From the NCBI GenBank assembly GCA_012964665.1, contig DTTO01000065.1, positions 1 to 64,000 on the forward strand: a stretch of 64,000 nt of DNA, in the 5' to 3' direction. Each line of letters begins with the position of its first letter. The first letter of the stretch is position 1. Below are positions 26,559 to 35,317 of the stretch, in pieces. Source of the DNA: Fidelibacterota bacterium. Lineage in GTDB: Bacteria; Fidelibacterota; Marinisomatia; Marinisomatales; TCS55. The notes under the pieces were generated by a model, which did not search any database, was not told the DNA's origin, and was given only the letters and a program-made list of their open reading frames with translations. A program made the position numbers and the translations under genes.

Positions 26559-28643
26559 CTAGGATTCTTCTTGAGCTGCCTTGGCTGCGGCAGTGACTTT
26601 TGTTTCCATATCTCGGGGAACTTCTTCATAATGGCTTAATTCTTCCGAATGAATCCCGCGGCCGCCAGTTAAAGACCGTAAGGTAGTTGAATAATGATAA
26701 AGCTCAGATTGTGGAACCTGCGCTTTTATCCGCTGAAAGGTCCCTTCCGTATCCACGCCCATAATCTTGCCACGCCGACTCGAGATATCCCCCATCACAT
26801 CTCCCATGTAATCTTCGGGAACTTTAATTTCAACATTTAATACCGGTTCCAGAAGGCAGGGCTGGGCGGACATAAACGCTTCTCGAAAGGCTTGTTTCCC
26901 AGCCATCTGAAAAGCAATGTCTTTTGAGTCAACCGGATGTTGTTTCCCATCATAAAAAATGACTTTTAAATCTACCACTTTATATCCGGCCAATACACCT
27001 TCTGTACTGGCGGCATTCACCCCTTTTTCAACCGAAGTCACAAAAACACGATCAACATTCTGCCCAACCAATGATTCTGTAAACTCAAGACCTTCCCCTC
27101 GGGATTTGGGCTCAACTTTCATCCACACTTCCGCAAATTGTCCTGCACCCCCACTCTGTTTCTTATGACGGTATTTTGATGATCCCATTCGCCGAATTGT
27201 TTCACGGTAAGGTATACGTGGCTTGAATGTTTCTATATCTACATTAAAGCGGCGCTTTAATCGATCAATGGACACCTGAAGATGTAGTTCTCCTTGGCCG
27301 GAAAGAACAGTTTGACGAAGCTCAGAATCCACATTGTAAATAAAAGTTGAATCTTCTTCATGAATGGTGGCTAATCCAATAGCAATTTTTTCTTCATCAC
27401 CCTTAGCCTTCGAGCGAATACCCAAGTGAATATTAGAATTAGGCAATTTTACCGAAGGCAATATTACTTTATTATTCGATCCGGTTAGAGTATTGCCTGT
27501 ATGCGTGTCCTTCAGTTTTACAACTGCTCCAATATCCCCTGCATTCAATTTGGTAACGCTCGTTCGGTTTTTACCATTCATTAAAAACATTTGTCCGAAG
27601 CGTTCTGTATTTCCACGGGAAGTATTGTACAGATCCATACCCGTTGAAATTGAACCAGAATAAACACGAAAAAAAGAAAGCTCACCAACATGAGCTTCAC
27701 TGATTGTTTTGAATACATGGACGACAGTATCATTCCCATCCAAAGCAACATTCACCTCTTCTCCAGATTTAACGTCCTTGGCCTTAATGCTGGCACGGTC
27801 AACAGGAGATGACCCATATTTGGCAATGAAATCCATCAAACGGGGAACACCTATATTTTTGTTTGCAACAGTACAAAATAAAGGGATAAACACTTGATCT
27901 TGGATCGTCTGGTGCAATCCTTCCCGCATCTCATCTTCCGTCAAATTTCCCTCTTCAAAGAATTTTTCCAATAATGAATCATCTGACTCCGCCACATATT
28001 CTATCAGTTCTTGGTGAAGTTCCATCACGCGCTCCTTCCATTCATCCGGTAAATCTTCTTCCGTAAATTTACCGCTACCATCCGTGCTGTATGTGATCAG
28101 TTCATTGCGCAATACATCGATGATTTGGTTGAAGCCTGGACCGGAATTCACCGGTAGTTGCATTGGAAAAACCTTTCCACCAAAATGATCTTTGGCCTGT
28201 TGAAGAATTTGATCAAACTTGGTATGTTCACGATCAAGACCATTTACCACAATTATTTTTGACAGGCCATAATTGTTAGCATAATTCCAAACCTGTTCTG
28301 TACCAACTTCAATACCATTTACAGCATGCACACTAACCACAGCAAGGTCAACAACAGCCAGGGATGAAATGGTTTCACCGATAAAATCTAGATACCCGGG
28401 AGTATCAATCACATTGAATTTCGTGCCTTTCCATTCCACATGAAGGGGAGATGAATGTATCGAAATCTGGCGGTTGTGCTCATCATGATGGTAATCTGAA
28501 ATGGTAGATCCCAATTCAACGGATCCAATACGATTTATTTCACCTCCGCTGGCAAGCATGGCTTCAGAAAGCATCGTTTTTCCTGAAGCCCCATGCCCAA
28601 CGAGGGCGAAGTTGCGAATATCTTTTGCTGCATAGTCTTTCAT
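26559..28643 (-). CDS. Elongation factor G-like translational GTPase with altered G4 motif
   Basis: A 694-residue EF-G-like protein. The P-loop GHGASGKT is at residues 16-23, the switch I region GSTISDYHHDEH near 45, the G3 box DTPGY near 78. The G4 box, normally NKxD, reads NGLD (VVNGLDRE near residue 131); I checked the codons (AAT GGT CTT GAT). Domains II-V follow, with domain IV marked by KKQSGGAGQFAEV and domain V by EDYMGDVMGDISSRRG. It is the EF-G-2/EF-G-like class, not the main FusA, which usually lies with rpsL/rpsG. Function is uncertain; ribosome recycling or stress translation are possibilities. Confidence 0.9.
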   Translation of the reverse strand: MKDYAAKDIRNFALVGHGASGKTMLSEAMLASGGEINRIGSVELGSTISDYHHDEHNRQISIHSSPLHVEWKGTKFNVIDTPGYLDFIGETISSLAVVDLAVVSVHAVNGIEVGTEQVWNYANNYGLSKIIVVNGLDREHTKFDQILQQAKDHFGGKVFPMQLPVNSGPGFNQIIDVLRNELITYSTDGSGKFTEEDLPDEWKERVMELHQELIEYVAESDDSLLEKFFEEGNLTEDEMREGLHQTIQDQVFIPLFCTVANKNIGVPRLMDFIAKYGSSPVDRASIKAKDVKSGEEVNVALDGNDTVVHVFKTISEAHVGELSFFRVYSGSISTGMDLYNTSRGNTERFGQMFLMNGKNRTSVTKLNAGDIGAVVKLKDTHTGNTLTGSNNKVILPSVKLPNSNIHLGIRSKAKGDEEKIAIGLATIHEEDSTFIYNVDSELRQTVLSGQGELHLQVSIDRLKRRFNVDIETFKPRIPYRETIRRMGSSKYRHKKQSGGAGQFAEVWMKVEPKSRGEGLEFTESLVGQNVDRVFVTSVEKGVNAASTEGVLAGYKVVDLKVIFYDGKQHPVDSKDIAFQMAGKQAFREAFMSAQPCLLEPVLNVEIKVPEDYMGDVMGDISSRRGKIMGVDTEGTFQRIKAQVPQSELYHYSTTLRSLTGGRGIHSEELSHYEEVPRDMETKVTAAAKAAQEES

Positions 28644-28759
28644 ACTAAAACCCCTTAAAAAATTTCAATTGAAATATTGGTATTTCTCTACCTCGGAGAA
28701 AGTATAGAGGCTGGGAGTGTACTGATGAGGGGGGTTTTATTTCAAGGATTTTAAGTATA

Positions 28760-29035
28760 CTAAGATTGGAAAATATTCTCTTGAATATCTTCAATATAAG
28801 CGCGGAGTACCGGCGGCAGAAAAACATTACTCAGATCAAGTTTACCAAATTCTTCCCCTAGGACACTTAACCTTTGATTAATCGGTTTGATTTTATTCAG
28901 AACAATATAAACTTCTTCATTTACCGAACACATTCCACCTAGGAAATCCCCCTTCCCATGGACAATATTAATGTCCATTTTATCAGCCAGTTCTTCAAAA
29001 AGAATCAATAATTTTTCTGACTCCATATCTGACAT
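28760..29035 (-). CDS. Conserved-looking 91-residue hypothetical protein
   Basis: A small soluble protein, MSDMESEKLLILFEELADKM at its start, with a compact mixed alpha/beta pattern and one GGMCSVN segment. No signal peptide or membrane helix. I do not recognise a family. It starts five bases after the mannose-1-phosphate guanylyltransferase stop, so it is likely cotranscribed with it and with the upstream Ig-like lipoprotein. The 116-bp gap that follows, before the EF-G-like gene, shows nothing I can name. Confidence 0.72.
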   Translation of the reverse strand: MSDMESEKLLILFEELADKMDINIVHGKGDFLGGMCSVNEEVYIVLNKIKPINQRLSVLGEEFGKLDLSNVFLPPVLRAYIEDIQENIFQS

Positions 29036-29039
29036 ATAA

Positions 29040-30098
29040 TTATAGGAGATCGTTTCGTTTTTTCTTTTCTAGATAATTGACCAGGGCTTTGACCTCCTCA
29101 ACCTTTTCCCTCGAGGCAACTAAAATAGCATCTTCCGTATTTACCACAACGAGGTTGTCTGCCCCAACAACGGCCGTAAATTGTCCATTCGATTGAATTA
29201 AATTATTTTTTCCCTCGATCACAACGCCTTCACCAAGAATAACATTTTTACCTTTTGATTTAGGGGATAAATCATATACCGCATCCCATGAGCCTACATC
29301 ATTCCACTCAAATTCAGCTTTCACCATATAGATATTATCGGATTTTTCCATTAGGCCATAATCGATGGACTCAGGTTCAATTTGTTGCCAAATACGTGAA
29401 AAATCCTGTTTTTTGTTGATTCTTTTTTCAATTTTTACTAATTGATCTTTTAGATCCGGCATGTACCTTTCAATTTTTTTGAAGAAAGCATCTGCTCTCC
29501 ACACAAACATGCCGCCATTCCACAAAAACTCGCCGCTTTCCAAAAAGCGTCTGGCCAATTTCGGATGTGGCTTTTCAGCAAATGTTTTGACTTTATACCC
29601 ATTCAAATGATCCGCTGAACTGTTTTGGTCGTATTGGATATAACCATAACCTGTGGAAGGGAATGTGGGTTCAATCCCAATTGTCACTAGTGAATCATTC
29701 TTTTTGGCTAAATGGATGGCGGATTGGATGGTTCTAGAAAATTTTTGATGCCCTACGATGAAGTGATCTGCCGGAAATATACCCATTATTGCATCTTCCC
29801 TTAACTTTTTGATATGGATCGCCGCCAGGCCAATAGCTGGTGCTGTGTTTTTTCCACTAGGCTCCACAATGATATTTGTCGACTTAATTCCCTTGATTAT
29901 TTTACCGATCTTGGGCGCCAGATCTTTCCCGGCCACAATAAATATATCTTCAACGTTTTTTAATTTTTTTAAACGATCAACCGTCATTTGCAGCATCGAT
30001 TCATTACCGATAATATTTAATAGTTGCTTTGGATTATTTTTCCGGCTAGTCGGCCAGAATCGGGTGCCACGGCCACCTGCCATAATTACACAATACAT
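29040..30098 (-). CDS. manC: Mannose-1-phosphate guanylyltransferase
   Basis: A 352-residue cytoplasmic nucleotidyltransferase making GDP-mannose from mannose-1-phosphate and GTP for polysaccharide or glycan synthesis. The nucleotide-binding signature MAGGRGTRFWP is at residues 6-16, followed by PKQLLNI; PADHFIV, GYGYIQYD, FAEKPHP and WNGGMFVWRAD are family motifs, and VGSWDAVYDL is in the later core. The track start is 52 codons too early and runs into the upstream gene; I place it at the ATG at 30098, seven bases after that gene's stop. It lacks the C-terminal isomerase domain of bifunctional ManC, so it is the short form. Confidence 0.93.
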   Translation of the reverse strand: MYCVIMAGGRGTRFWPTSRKNNPKQLLNIIGNESMLQMTVDRLKKLKNVEDIFIVAGKDLAPKIGKIIKGIKSTNIIVEPSGKNTAPAIGLAAIHIKKLREDAIMGIFPADHFIVGHQKFSRTIQSAIHLAKKNDSLVTIGIEPTFPSTGYGYIQYDQNSSADHLNGYKVKTFAEKPHPKLARRFLESGEFLWNGGMFVWRADAFFKKIERYMPDLKDQLVKIEKRINKKQDFSRIWQQIEPESIDYGLMEKSDNIYMVKAEFEWNDVGSWDAVYDLSPKSKGKNVILGEGVVIEGKNNLIQSNGQFTAVVGADNLVVVNTEDAILVASREKVEEVKALVNYLEKKKRNDLL

Positions 30099-30105
30099 TT
30101 TGGGT

Positions 30106-31758
30106 TTACTGCTCTCCAGTTTTAATTGGGCCCACATCAATATCCCAATTGGCACGTACATCAAAAGTATCAGGATGGATATAGAACCATTCGCTGGGTC
30201 GGAATGGATAAGCTGCCCCATAGGAATAATCTCCATTCCTATCCAGGTCATCAATAATCATCAAATGATATGGTCCTTCAGGTATATTTTTAAATTCAAA
30301 TTGAAGGTTAGAATTTAAAGAAGAACGAAAGATTTCGGGCTCTTTTTTCAATGATCGCAGTTCCAGCAATGGATTGATCCCATCCTTTTTAATCGTACCG
30401 CTTAATCCACCATATCCCAATTTCTTTTCAGAGTTAATACGGACAACTGAGATTGAATCCTTTAACATTTTTCCTTCAACAGGACTCAGTTTATTAGAAA
30501 ATATCATTAATTTATATTGGGTCTTCTCCTGCCATCCACCGGGGGGTAGAAAAGCAATTTCCATCGGATTGACCCATTGAATATTGATCACCACTGTGTC
30601 GGTATCTGCGACCATAAAAAAAGCACTGTCAGATATAGATATTACTGGTTTTGAAAAAACAATTGGTACTACCGGACCGCCATCTTTTTGCCTCCGGACT
30701 GTCACAATCCCTTCCGGTTTTATCCGTTTAATATGGCTTGTATCCACTTTGGAAGGAACACGGAGATTTATTTTCGCATCGTCAAGCAAAGTTTTTTCCC
30801 CGGAGAAAACAGTATTTAATGTTAATTCTGCTTTCCCCGTAGATAGCGTATCTGGTGAAATAAGGAGAAAACGTTCTTGATTCTGCTCATCTTTAAAGAT
30901 TTCAGGCCCATGCTCAGTTTGTTCAGAATCAATAATGGTTAATCCATCTAAGGTAATATTATCTTCCAACGGCTGGTTAAAATGCAGCCAACCCCACCGT
31001 TGACCCAGCAATTCCCCATGGGTCATTTTCAACGGCGGTATCTCTCTCTTTGGTCGCATAGTAATACCCTTTAATTCATTATCTTTGCCCAAGGAATACA
31101 TTTTTTTCGGACAAACACCATAGGCCATCCGCTGAGGTACCAAGGATGCACCGGCAGCACTCCTTTCAATGCCCAATAAAACATAATCACCCGGTGCTAA
31201 GTATTTAAAATTGAAATTTCCATTATCGTCCGCTTCTGATACGTATAATGGTTCGGTAAAAAAGATAGAATCCATAAACCCTTTTTCCAATTTCCATAGA
31301 TGGGCAGCATATGAATCTTCCCCATGGATGCGTCCAGAAATTTTTCCTTTATCAATCAGATCGCCTGTGCTGTATGCTACCTGAATAGACTGATCCAAGG
31401 CCACACCCCGTTCGTCTTTTAAATTCCGGCTGATTGTAATGACATATGTTTGATTGGATAATAATTCCTTTGGAAAATCCAGAATTATTTTATCATCATC
31501 ATATTTAATCTCTACGAAAGTTTCTAATCGAGGGGATATTTTTACAGAGTTTTTTAGCGATTTTTCATCGATGTATTCAGAAAAACTGAGAACCACAGGA
31601 CCCCCTGCAAAATGGAGGCTTCCCGCCTCCGGCTCAGCCGATATTAATACTGGGGGTATTTCATCCTTGGGCCCACCACCAGGAGACGATACAGCAGCAC
31701 ATGAATAAATCAGCCATGCAGCACTTAATGAAGCAACAATGTAGGGGCATTTTTTCAA
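30106..31758 (-). CDS. Lipoprotein with SbsA-type Ig-like (Big_5) domain
   Basis: A 550-residue lipoprotein with signal ending in IYSCAAVSSPGGGPKDEIPP; Cys is near residue 20, and the GGPKDxxPP stretch is typical of an FCB family with one N-terminal Ig-like domain. That domain covers about residues 35-135 (VVLSFSEYIDEKSLKNSV). The rest is beta-rich with a carboxypeptidase-regulatory-like segment (GNFNFKYLAPGDYVLLGIE) and a second near the C-terminus. It is a surface or periplasmic structural protein of unknown role, directly upstream of manC. Confidence 0.83.
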   Translation of the reverse strand: MKKCPYIVASLSAAWLIYSCAAVSSPGGGPKDEIPPVLISAEPEAGSLHFAGGPVVLSFSEYIDEKSLKNSVKISPRLETFVEIKYDDDKIILDFPKELLSNQTYVITISRNLKDERGVALDQSIQVAYSTGDLIDKGKISGRIHGEDSYAAHLWKLEKGFMDSIFFTEPLYVSEADDNGNFNFKYLAPGDYVLLGIERSAAGASLVPQRMAYGVCPKKMYSLGKDNELKGITMRPKREIPPLKMTHGELLGQRWGWLHFNQPLEDNITLDGLTIIDSEQTEHGPEIFKDEQNQERFLLISPDTLSTGKAELTLNTVFSGEKTLLDDAKINLRVPSKVDTSHIKRIKPEGIVTVRRQKDGGPVVPIVFSKPVISISDSAFFMVADTDTVVINIQWVNPMEIAFLPPGGWQEKTQYKLMIFSNKLSPVEGKMLKDSISVVRINSEKKLGYGGLSGTIKKDGINPLLELRSLKKEPEIFRSSLNSNLQFEFKNIPEGPYHLMIIDDLDRNGDYSYGAAYPFRPSEWFYIHPDTFDVRANWDIDVGPIKTGEQ

Positions 31759-31789
31759 AATAATCAGATGTAGTAATTCTGGAATTATT

Positions 31790-32497
31790 CTATTCAGGTG
31801 GTATTAAATTTACAGGAATTTGTCTTTCAAATGTCATTTCTGTTTCACTCACTTGGCTTGTAATACACCAGACATGCACACCACCCTGGTTTGCTTTTAA
31901 TAATGCTTGTGAAAATTTAGGGTCCCGATCCCACATAGGTTCAAACTTGTGCGCATCAGATCGTTGACATACAAAAAGGATTCCAGCACCTGTCCCCTTC
32001 AATGCCAATTCTGCCAATGCATTTGCATGGCGCGCGCCTCGGTCTGTGACCGCATCCGGGAATTTGGCTAGACCATTATCTACATAGGTCACTGATTTTA
32101 CTTCCAAATAAAAAGGACATTCATTTGCATCATTCAACAAGAAATCAAAGCGATGGTTCCCACAGGCTGGTTCTGACCTGACATATTGAAAATCCTTTAG
32201 AATAGGCAGCTGATTTTTTTCTAGCAACTCCTTGACAAAGCGATTTGGCAAAGCAGAAACAAGGGATATCAATTCACCTCCATGGCGCACCATTACGGTA
32301 GAAAATTTTGTTTTCCGTTGAGATCCTTCCGGGATTGGGCGTAAAAGCAGGTCAGCTCCGGGAATTAACAATTCTTTCAAGCGTCCTGGATCGGGTAAGT
32401 GCGATCGTACAATTTTACCTTCAACTTCTACCAGCGTAATGAATCGGTTCGGCCGCCCCACAAATCTTCCTGGAACCAAGGGACCTTCGATTTTCAA
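31790..32497 (-). CDS. sfsA: SfsA family DNA/RNA nuclease-like protein
   Basis: A 235-residue protein of the sugar-fermentation-stimulation A family. Recognisable segments are VPGRFVGRPNRFITLVEVEG with an OB-like N-terminal domain, HLPDPGRLKELL, and the PD-(D/E)xK-like core with FDFLLND and FYLEVKSVTYV, followed by DAVTDRGARHANAL. Family members bind DNA and have been linked to nuclease activity. The start is TTG at 32497 as no upstream ATG is in frame. It is divergent from the Lrp-type regulator gene. Confidence 0.93.
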   Translation of the reverse strand: MKIEGPLVPGRFVGRPNRFITLVEVEGKIVRSHLPDPGRLKELLIPGADLLLRPIPEGSQRKTKFSTVMVRHGGELISLVSALPNRFVKELLEKNQLPILKDFQYVRSEPACGNHRFDFLLNDANECPFYLEVKSVTYVDNGLAKFPDAVTDRGARHANALAELALKGTGAGILFVCQRSDAHKFEPMWDRDPKFSQALLKANQGGVHVWCITSQVSETEMTFERQIPVNLIPPE

Positions 32498-32618
32498 TGT
32501 AATTTCCCATAAATCATGAGAAAGAAATTAGGAGATAAAACACAATCTTCTCATTCATTAAACTAAATTAGAATATTATTTGGTTATATTATTATAATAC
32601 AATATTTTCTTCTGTATT

Positions 32619-32632
32619 TATAATATATTATA
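32619..32632. promoter_or_regulatory. AT-only palindrome upstream of the Lrp/AsnC gene, candidate operator
   Basis: TATAATATATTATA is a perfect 14-nt palindrome ending ten bases before the Lrp-type start codon, in a 144-bp very AT-rich divergent gap. Lrp/AsnC proteins bind AT-rich palindromic sites and often autoregulate, so this is a plausible operator. AT-rich sequence makes chance palindromes likely. Confidence 0.35.
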
Positions 32633-32641
32633 GATAATATT

Positions 32642-33100
32642 ATGAAATTAGATCATACAGACAAAGGAATATTGGAGGAATTACAGACCAACGCCAGGAT
32701 CACAAACGCTGAACTAGCCAAACGCATCAATCTTTCTCCTTCAAGCACCTTGGAGCGGGTGAAAAAGCTGGAAGCAAGTGGATTAATTGACCGCTATGTG
32801 ACCTTACTCGATGAAAGAAAGGCCGGTTATACCTGCATCACTTTCGTAGAAGTGACCTTGGCCCGCCACGGGGAAACTCCAGTTGAAAATTTTTTTAATT
32901 CCATATCAAACATGGATGAAGTACTGGAATGTCATCATATTACTGGAGAGGGAGATTTTCTTCTTAAAATCGCCACTCGCGATATCCCCCAATATGATGA
33001 ATTAATCCTCCATGGCCTGTCCGCGCTGCCCAATGTACAGCATCTCAAGACATCGGTTGTCCTTTCCACTTTTAAACACCAGACAAAGCTGCCCCTTTAA
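32642..33100 (+). CDS. Lrp/AsnC-family transcriptional regulator
   Basis: A 152-residue regulator with an N-terminal winged helix-turn-helix (ITNAELAKRINLSPSSTLERVKKLEASGLI, residues about 20-50) and a C-terminal RAM ligand-binding domain (residues about 65-145; ECHHITGEGDFLLKI). Such proteins sense amino acids. It is the first gene of the tyrosine/homogentisate operon, one base from the aminotransferase start, so it likely senses an aromatic amino acid and controls these genes (inference). No Shine-Dalgarno is visible before the ATG; upstream is AT-rich. Confidence 0.92.
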   Translation: MKLDHTDKGILEELQTNARITNAELAKRINLSPSSTLERVKKLEASGLIDRYVTLLDERKAGYTCITFVEVTLARHGETPVENFFNSISNMDEVLECHHITGEGDFLLKIATRDIPQYDELILHGLSALPNVQHLKTSVVLSTFKHQTKLPL

Positions 33101-33101
33101 T

Positions 33102-34187
33102 ATGCCATTGGTACCACCCTATATCCAAAACTTAGCTAACTATGTGCCCGGTAAACCGATTGCAGAAGTCCAGCGCGAATTTGGTCTCTCTCATGTGGAT
33201 AAATTAGCCTCCAATGAAAATTCTCTTGGCCCCTCTCCAAAGGCAATGAAGGCAATGGTCAAAACATTATCGGGACTCCATCGATATCCCGATGTTTCTG
33301 GCTATGAATTACGTACGAAACTGGCCAAGCGATTCGATATTAAGATGGAAAATGTTATACTAGGCGCCGGCAGCGAGGGTATTATGTCCACTATAATTCG
33401 AACCTTTTTACTCCAAGATGATGAATTAATATCAGCAGCCAATTCATTCATTGGCTTCCGGGTTCTGGCCAATGCATCAGGGAGAAAAATTCATTGGATA
33501 CCCATGAAAAATTACCGCTACGACCTAGAGAAAATTGTAGAAAAGATTAATGAGTACACAAAAATTATTTATATCGCCAATCCGGATAACCCTATGGGAA
33601 CTTATATCACCCGCGATGAATTTGACCAATTCTATTCCCGCGTACCAGAACGCGTTCTAATTATCCTGGACGAAGCCTATTTTGAATTTGCCCAGTCTAT
33701 AGATGACTACCCGAACTCCATGAACTATCGCTACGATAATGTAATCACCCTGAGAACTTTTTCTAAAGCCTACGGTTTGGCGGGCCTGCGAATCGGTTAT
33801 GGATTCGCCCATGATGCGCTCATTAGTAATTTGATGAAAGTCAAAGAGCCCTTTGAACCATCACTTATCGGCCTCATTGCTGGAGCAGCTGCCATGGATG
33901 ATACTGAATTCCTCGAAAAAACTATAACTATGAACCAGGCAGGATATGCTTTTCTTGAAATCGAACTTCAATCACTGGGTGTTGAAACAATTCCCTCAGT
34001 GGCTAATTTTATTACGAGTGTTTGGGATTCAGAGAAAAAAGCCGCGGAAATCACACAAACACTATTACAAAAAGGTGTTATTGTCCGAAACCTTAAGGCA
34101 TTTGGTTGGTCAGAATGCATCCGTGTTTCAATTGGTACGCAAGCAGAAAACAGACGCTTTATTGACGCCTTGAGAACCTTATTATAA
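33102..34187 (+). CDS. HisC-like aminotransferase, probably aromatic amino-acid transaminase of this operon
   Basis: A 361-residue fold-type I enzyme of the histidinol-phosphate aminotransferase family. Motifs are SNENSLGPSPKAMKA, NPDNPMGTYI, LDEAYFEFA and the PLP lysine in TFSKAYGLAGLRIGYG. The track start is in the Lrp gene; the true ATG is at 33102 just after the Lrp stop. HisC relatives often transaminate tyrosine and phenylalanine. Because the next three genes degrade 4-hydroxyphenylpyruvate, I infer that this one makes it from tyrosine. A histidine biosynthetic role cannot be excluded from sequence. Confidence 0.9.
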   Translation: MPLVPPYIQNLANYVPGKPIAEVQREFGLSHVDKLASNENSLGPSPKAMKAMVKTLSGLHRYPDVSGYELRTKLAKRFDIKMENVILGAGSEGIMSTIIRTFLLQDDELISAANSFIGFRVLANASGRKIHWIPMKNYRYDLEKIVEKINEYTKIIYIANPDNPMGTYITRDEFDQFYSRVPERVLIILDEAYFEFAQSIDDYPNSMNYRYDNVITLRTFSKAYGLAGLRIGYGFAHDALISNLMKVKEPFEPSLIGLIAGAAAMDDTEFLEKTITMNQAGYAFLEIELQSLGVETIPSVANFITSVWDSEKKAAEITQTLLQKGVIVRNLKAFGWSECIRVSIGTQAENRRFIDALRTLL

Positions 34188-34203
34188 ATTCAGGGAGATT
34201 ATT

Positions 34204-35292
34204 ATGGCCGATTATACAATCAACTCTTTCGACCACTGTGAACTATACGTAAGCAACGCTAAGCAGGCGGCACATTATTATCGGACTACCCTGGGCTTCC
34301 AGCCCATCGCATACCAAGGGCTAGAAACAGGTAGCCGAGACAAAGTAAGTTATGTCATGAAGCAAAACCAGGTCAGGTTCGTTCTCAGTTCTCCCTTAGT
34401 TCCCGGAACGGAAATAGGCCATCACATCGATAAGCACGGTGATGGGGTAAAGGATATTTCATTTTCTGTGGATAACGCCGAAAACGCTTGGAAAGAGACC
34501 ACCACTCGAGGCGCTGAAAGCGTATGCCGACCAAAACTAATTGAGGACGAAAAAGGCGAAGCAATTATTTCCACCATCAAAACATATGGCGACACTACGC
34601 ATACTTTTATCGAGCGAAATAATTATAAAGGTGTTTTCCTCCCAGGCTATTCAGTTATGGATGTGGATGCTGTTGCTGATCCTGTGGGTATTGTTCACAT
34701 TGATCATGTAGTGGGAAATCAGCCAGATGGAGATATGGAACCGGTGTGCAATTTTTATGAAAAAGTATTCGGCTGGCACCGCTTTTGGTCTGTGGATGAC
34801 AAAGATGTATCCACGGAATACAGTGCCCTCCGTTCTATTGTCATGGCTAATGATAATGAAACAATTAAAATGCCGATTAATGAACCAGCAGCAGGACTGA
34901 AGAAATCTCAAATCCAGGAATTTATCGAATTTTATGAGGGCCCCGGAGTCCAGCATATCGCCATGTCCACCCGGGATATTATTGAATCCGTCCAGAAACT
35001 ACGTGCCAATGGGGTGGAGTTTCTTCCTACACCTAAATCATATTATGATACTTTAAAAGAACGCGTCGGTGATTTTGAAGAAGATATAAATACATTAGCA
35101 GAATTAGGCATTCTTGTGGATTCAGATGAAAATGGTTACATGCTCCAAATTTTCACCAAACCGATCCAGGACCGTCCCACCCTGTTTTATGAGATCATCC
35201 AGCGTAAAGGCTCCAATAGTTTTGGCAAAGGAAACTTTCAAGCACTATTCGAATCCATTGAACGGGAACAGGCAACGCGAGGCAATCTATAA
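34204..35292 (+). CDS. hpd: 4-hydroxyphenylpyruvate dioxygenase
   Basis: A 362-residue non-heme iron enzyme converting 4-hydroxyphenylpyruvate to homogentisate. Two VOC halves are visible. The C-terminal half holds the iron ligands: His in VHIDHVVGNQ near residue 168, His in GVQHIAMST near 250, and Glu in FYEIIQRKG near 329. The C-terminal helix region NSFGKGNFQALFESIEREQ is typical. Length is as expected. It follows the aminotransferase by 16 bp with a GGGAG ribosome site. Confidence 0.96.
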   Translation: MADYTINSFDHCELYVSNAKQAAHYYRTTLGFQPIAYQGLETGSRDKVSYVMKQNQVRFVLSSPLVPGTEIGHHIDKHGDGVKDISFSVDNAENAWKETTTRGAESVCRPKLIEDEKGEAIISTIKTYGDTTHTFIERNNYKGVFLPGYSVMDVDAVADPVGIVHIDHVVGNQPDGDMEPVCNFYEKVFGWHRFWSVDDKDVSTEYSALRSIVMANDNETIKMPINEPAAGLKKSQIQEFIEFYEGPGVQHIAMSTRDIIESVQKLRANGVEFLPTPKSYYDTLKERVGDFEEDINTLAELGILVDSDENGYMLQIFTKPIQDRPTLFYEIIQRKGSNSFGKGNFQALFESIEREQATRGNL

Positions 35293-35317
35293 TTTTTCAA
35301 CTAACTATTAATAAAAC

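Noticed and set aside
28644-28759. Possible small RNA or terminator between the hypothetical gene and the EF-G-like gene
   Set aside because: I could build only a 5-bp stem (CTCTA/TAGAG) and no T-run; nothing supports a defined element.
29040-30254. N-terminally extended guanylyltransferase (404 aa)
   Set aside because: The extra 52 residues are an out-of-frame overlap with the Ig-like lipoprotein gene; the family begins at MYCVIMAGGRG.
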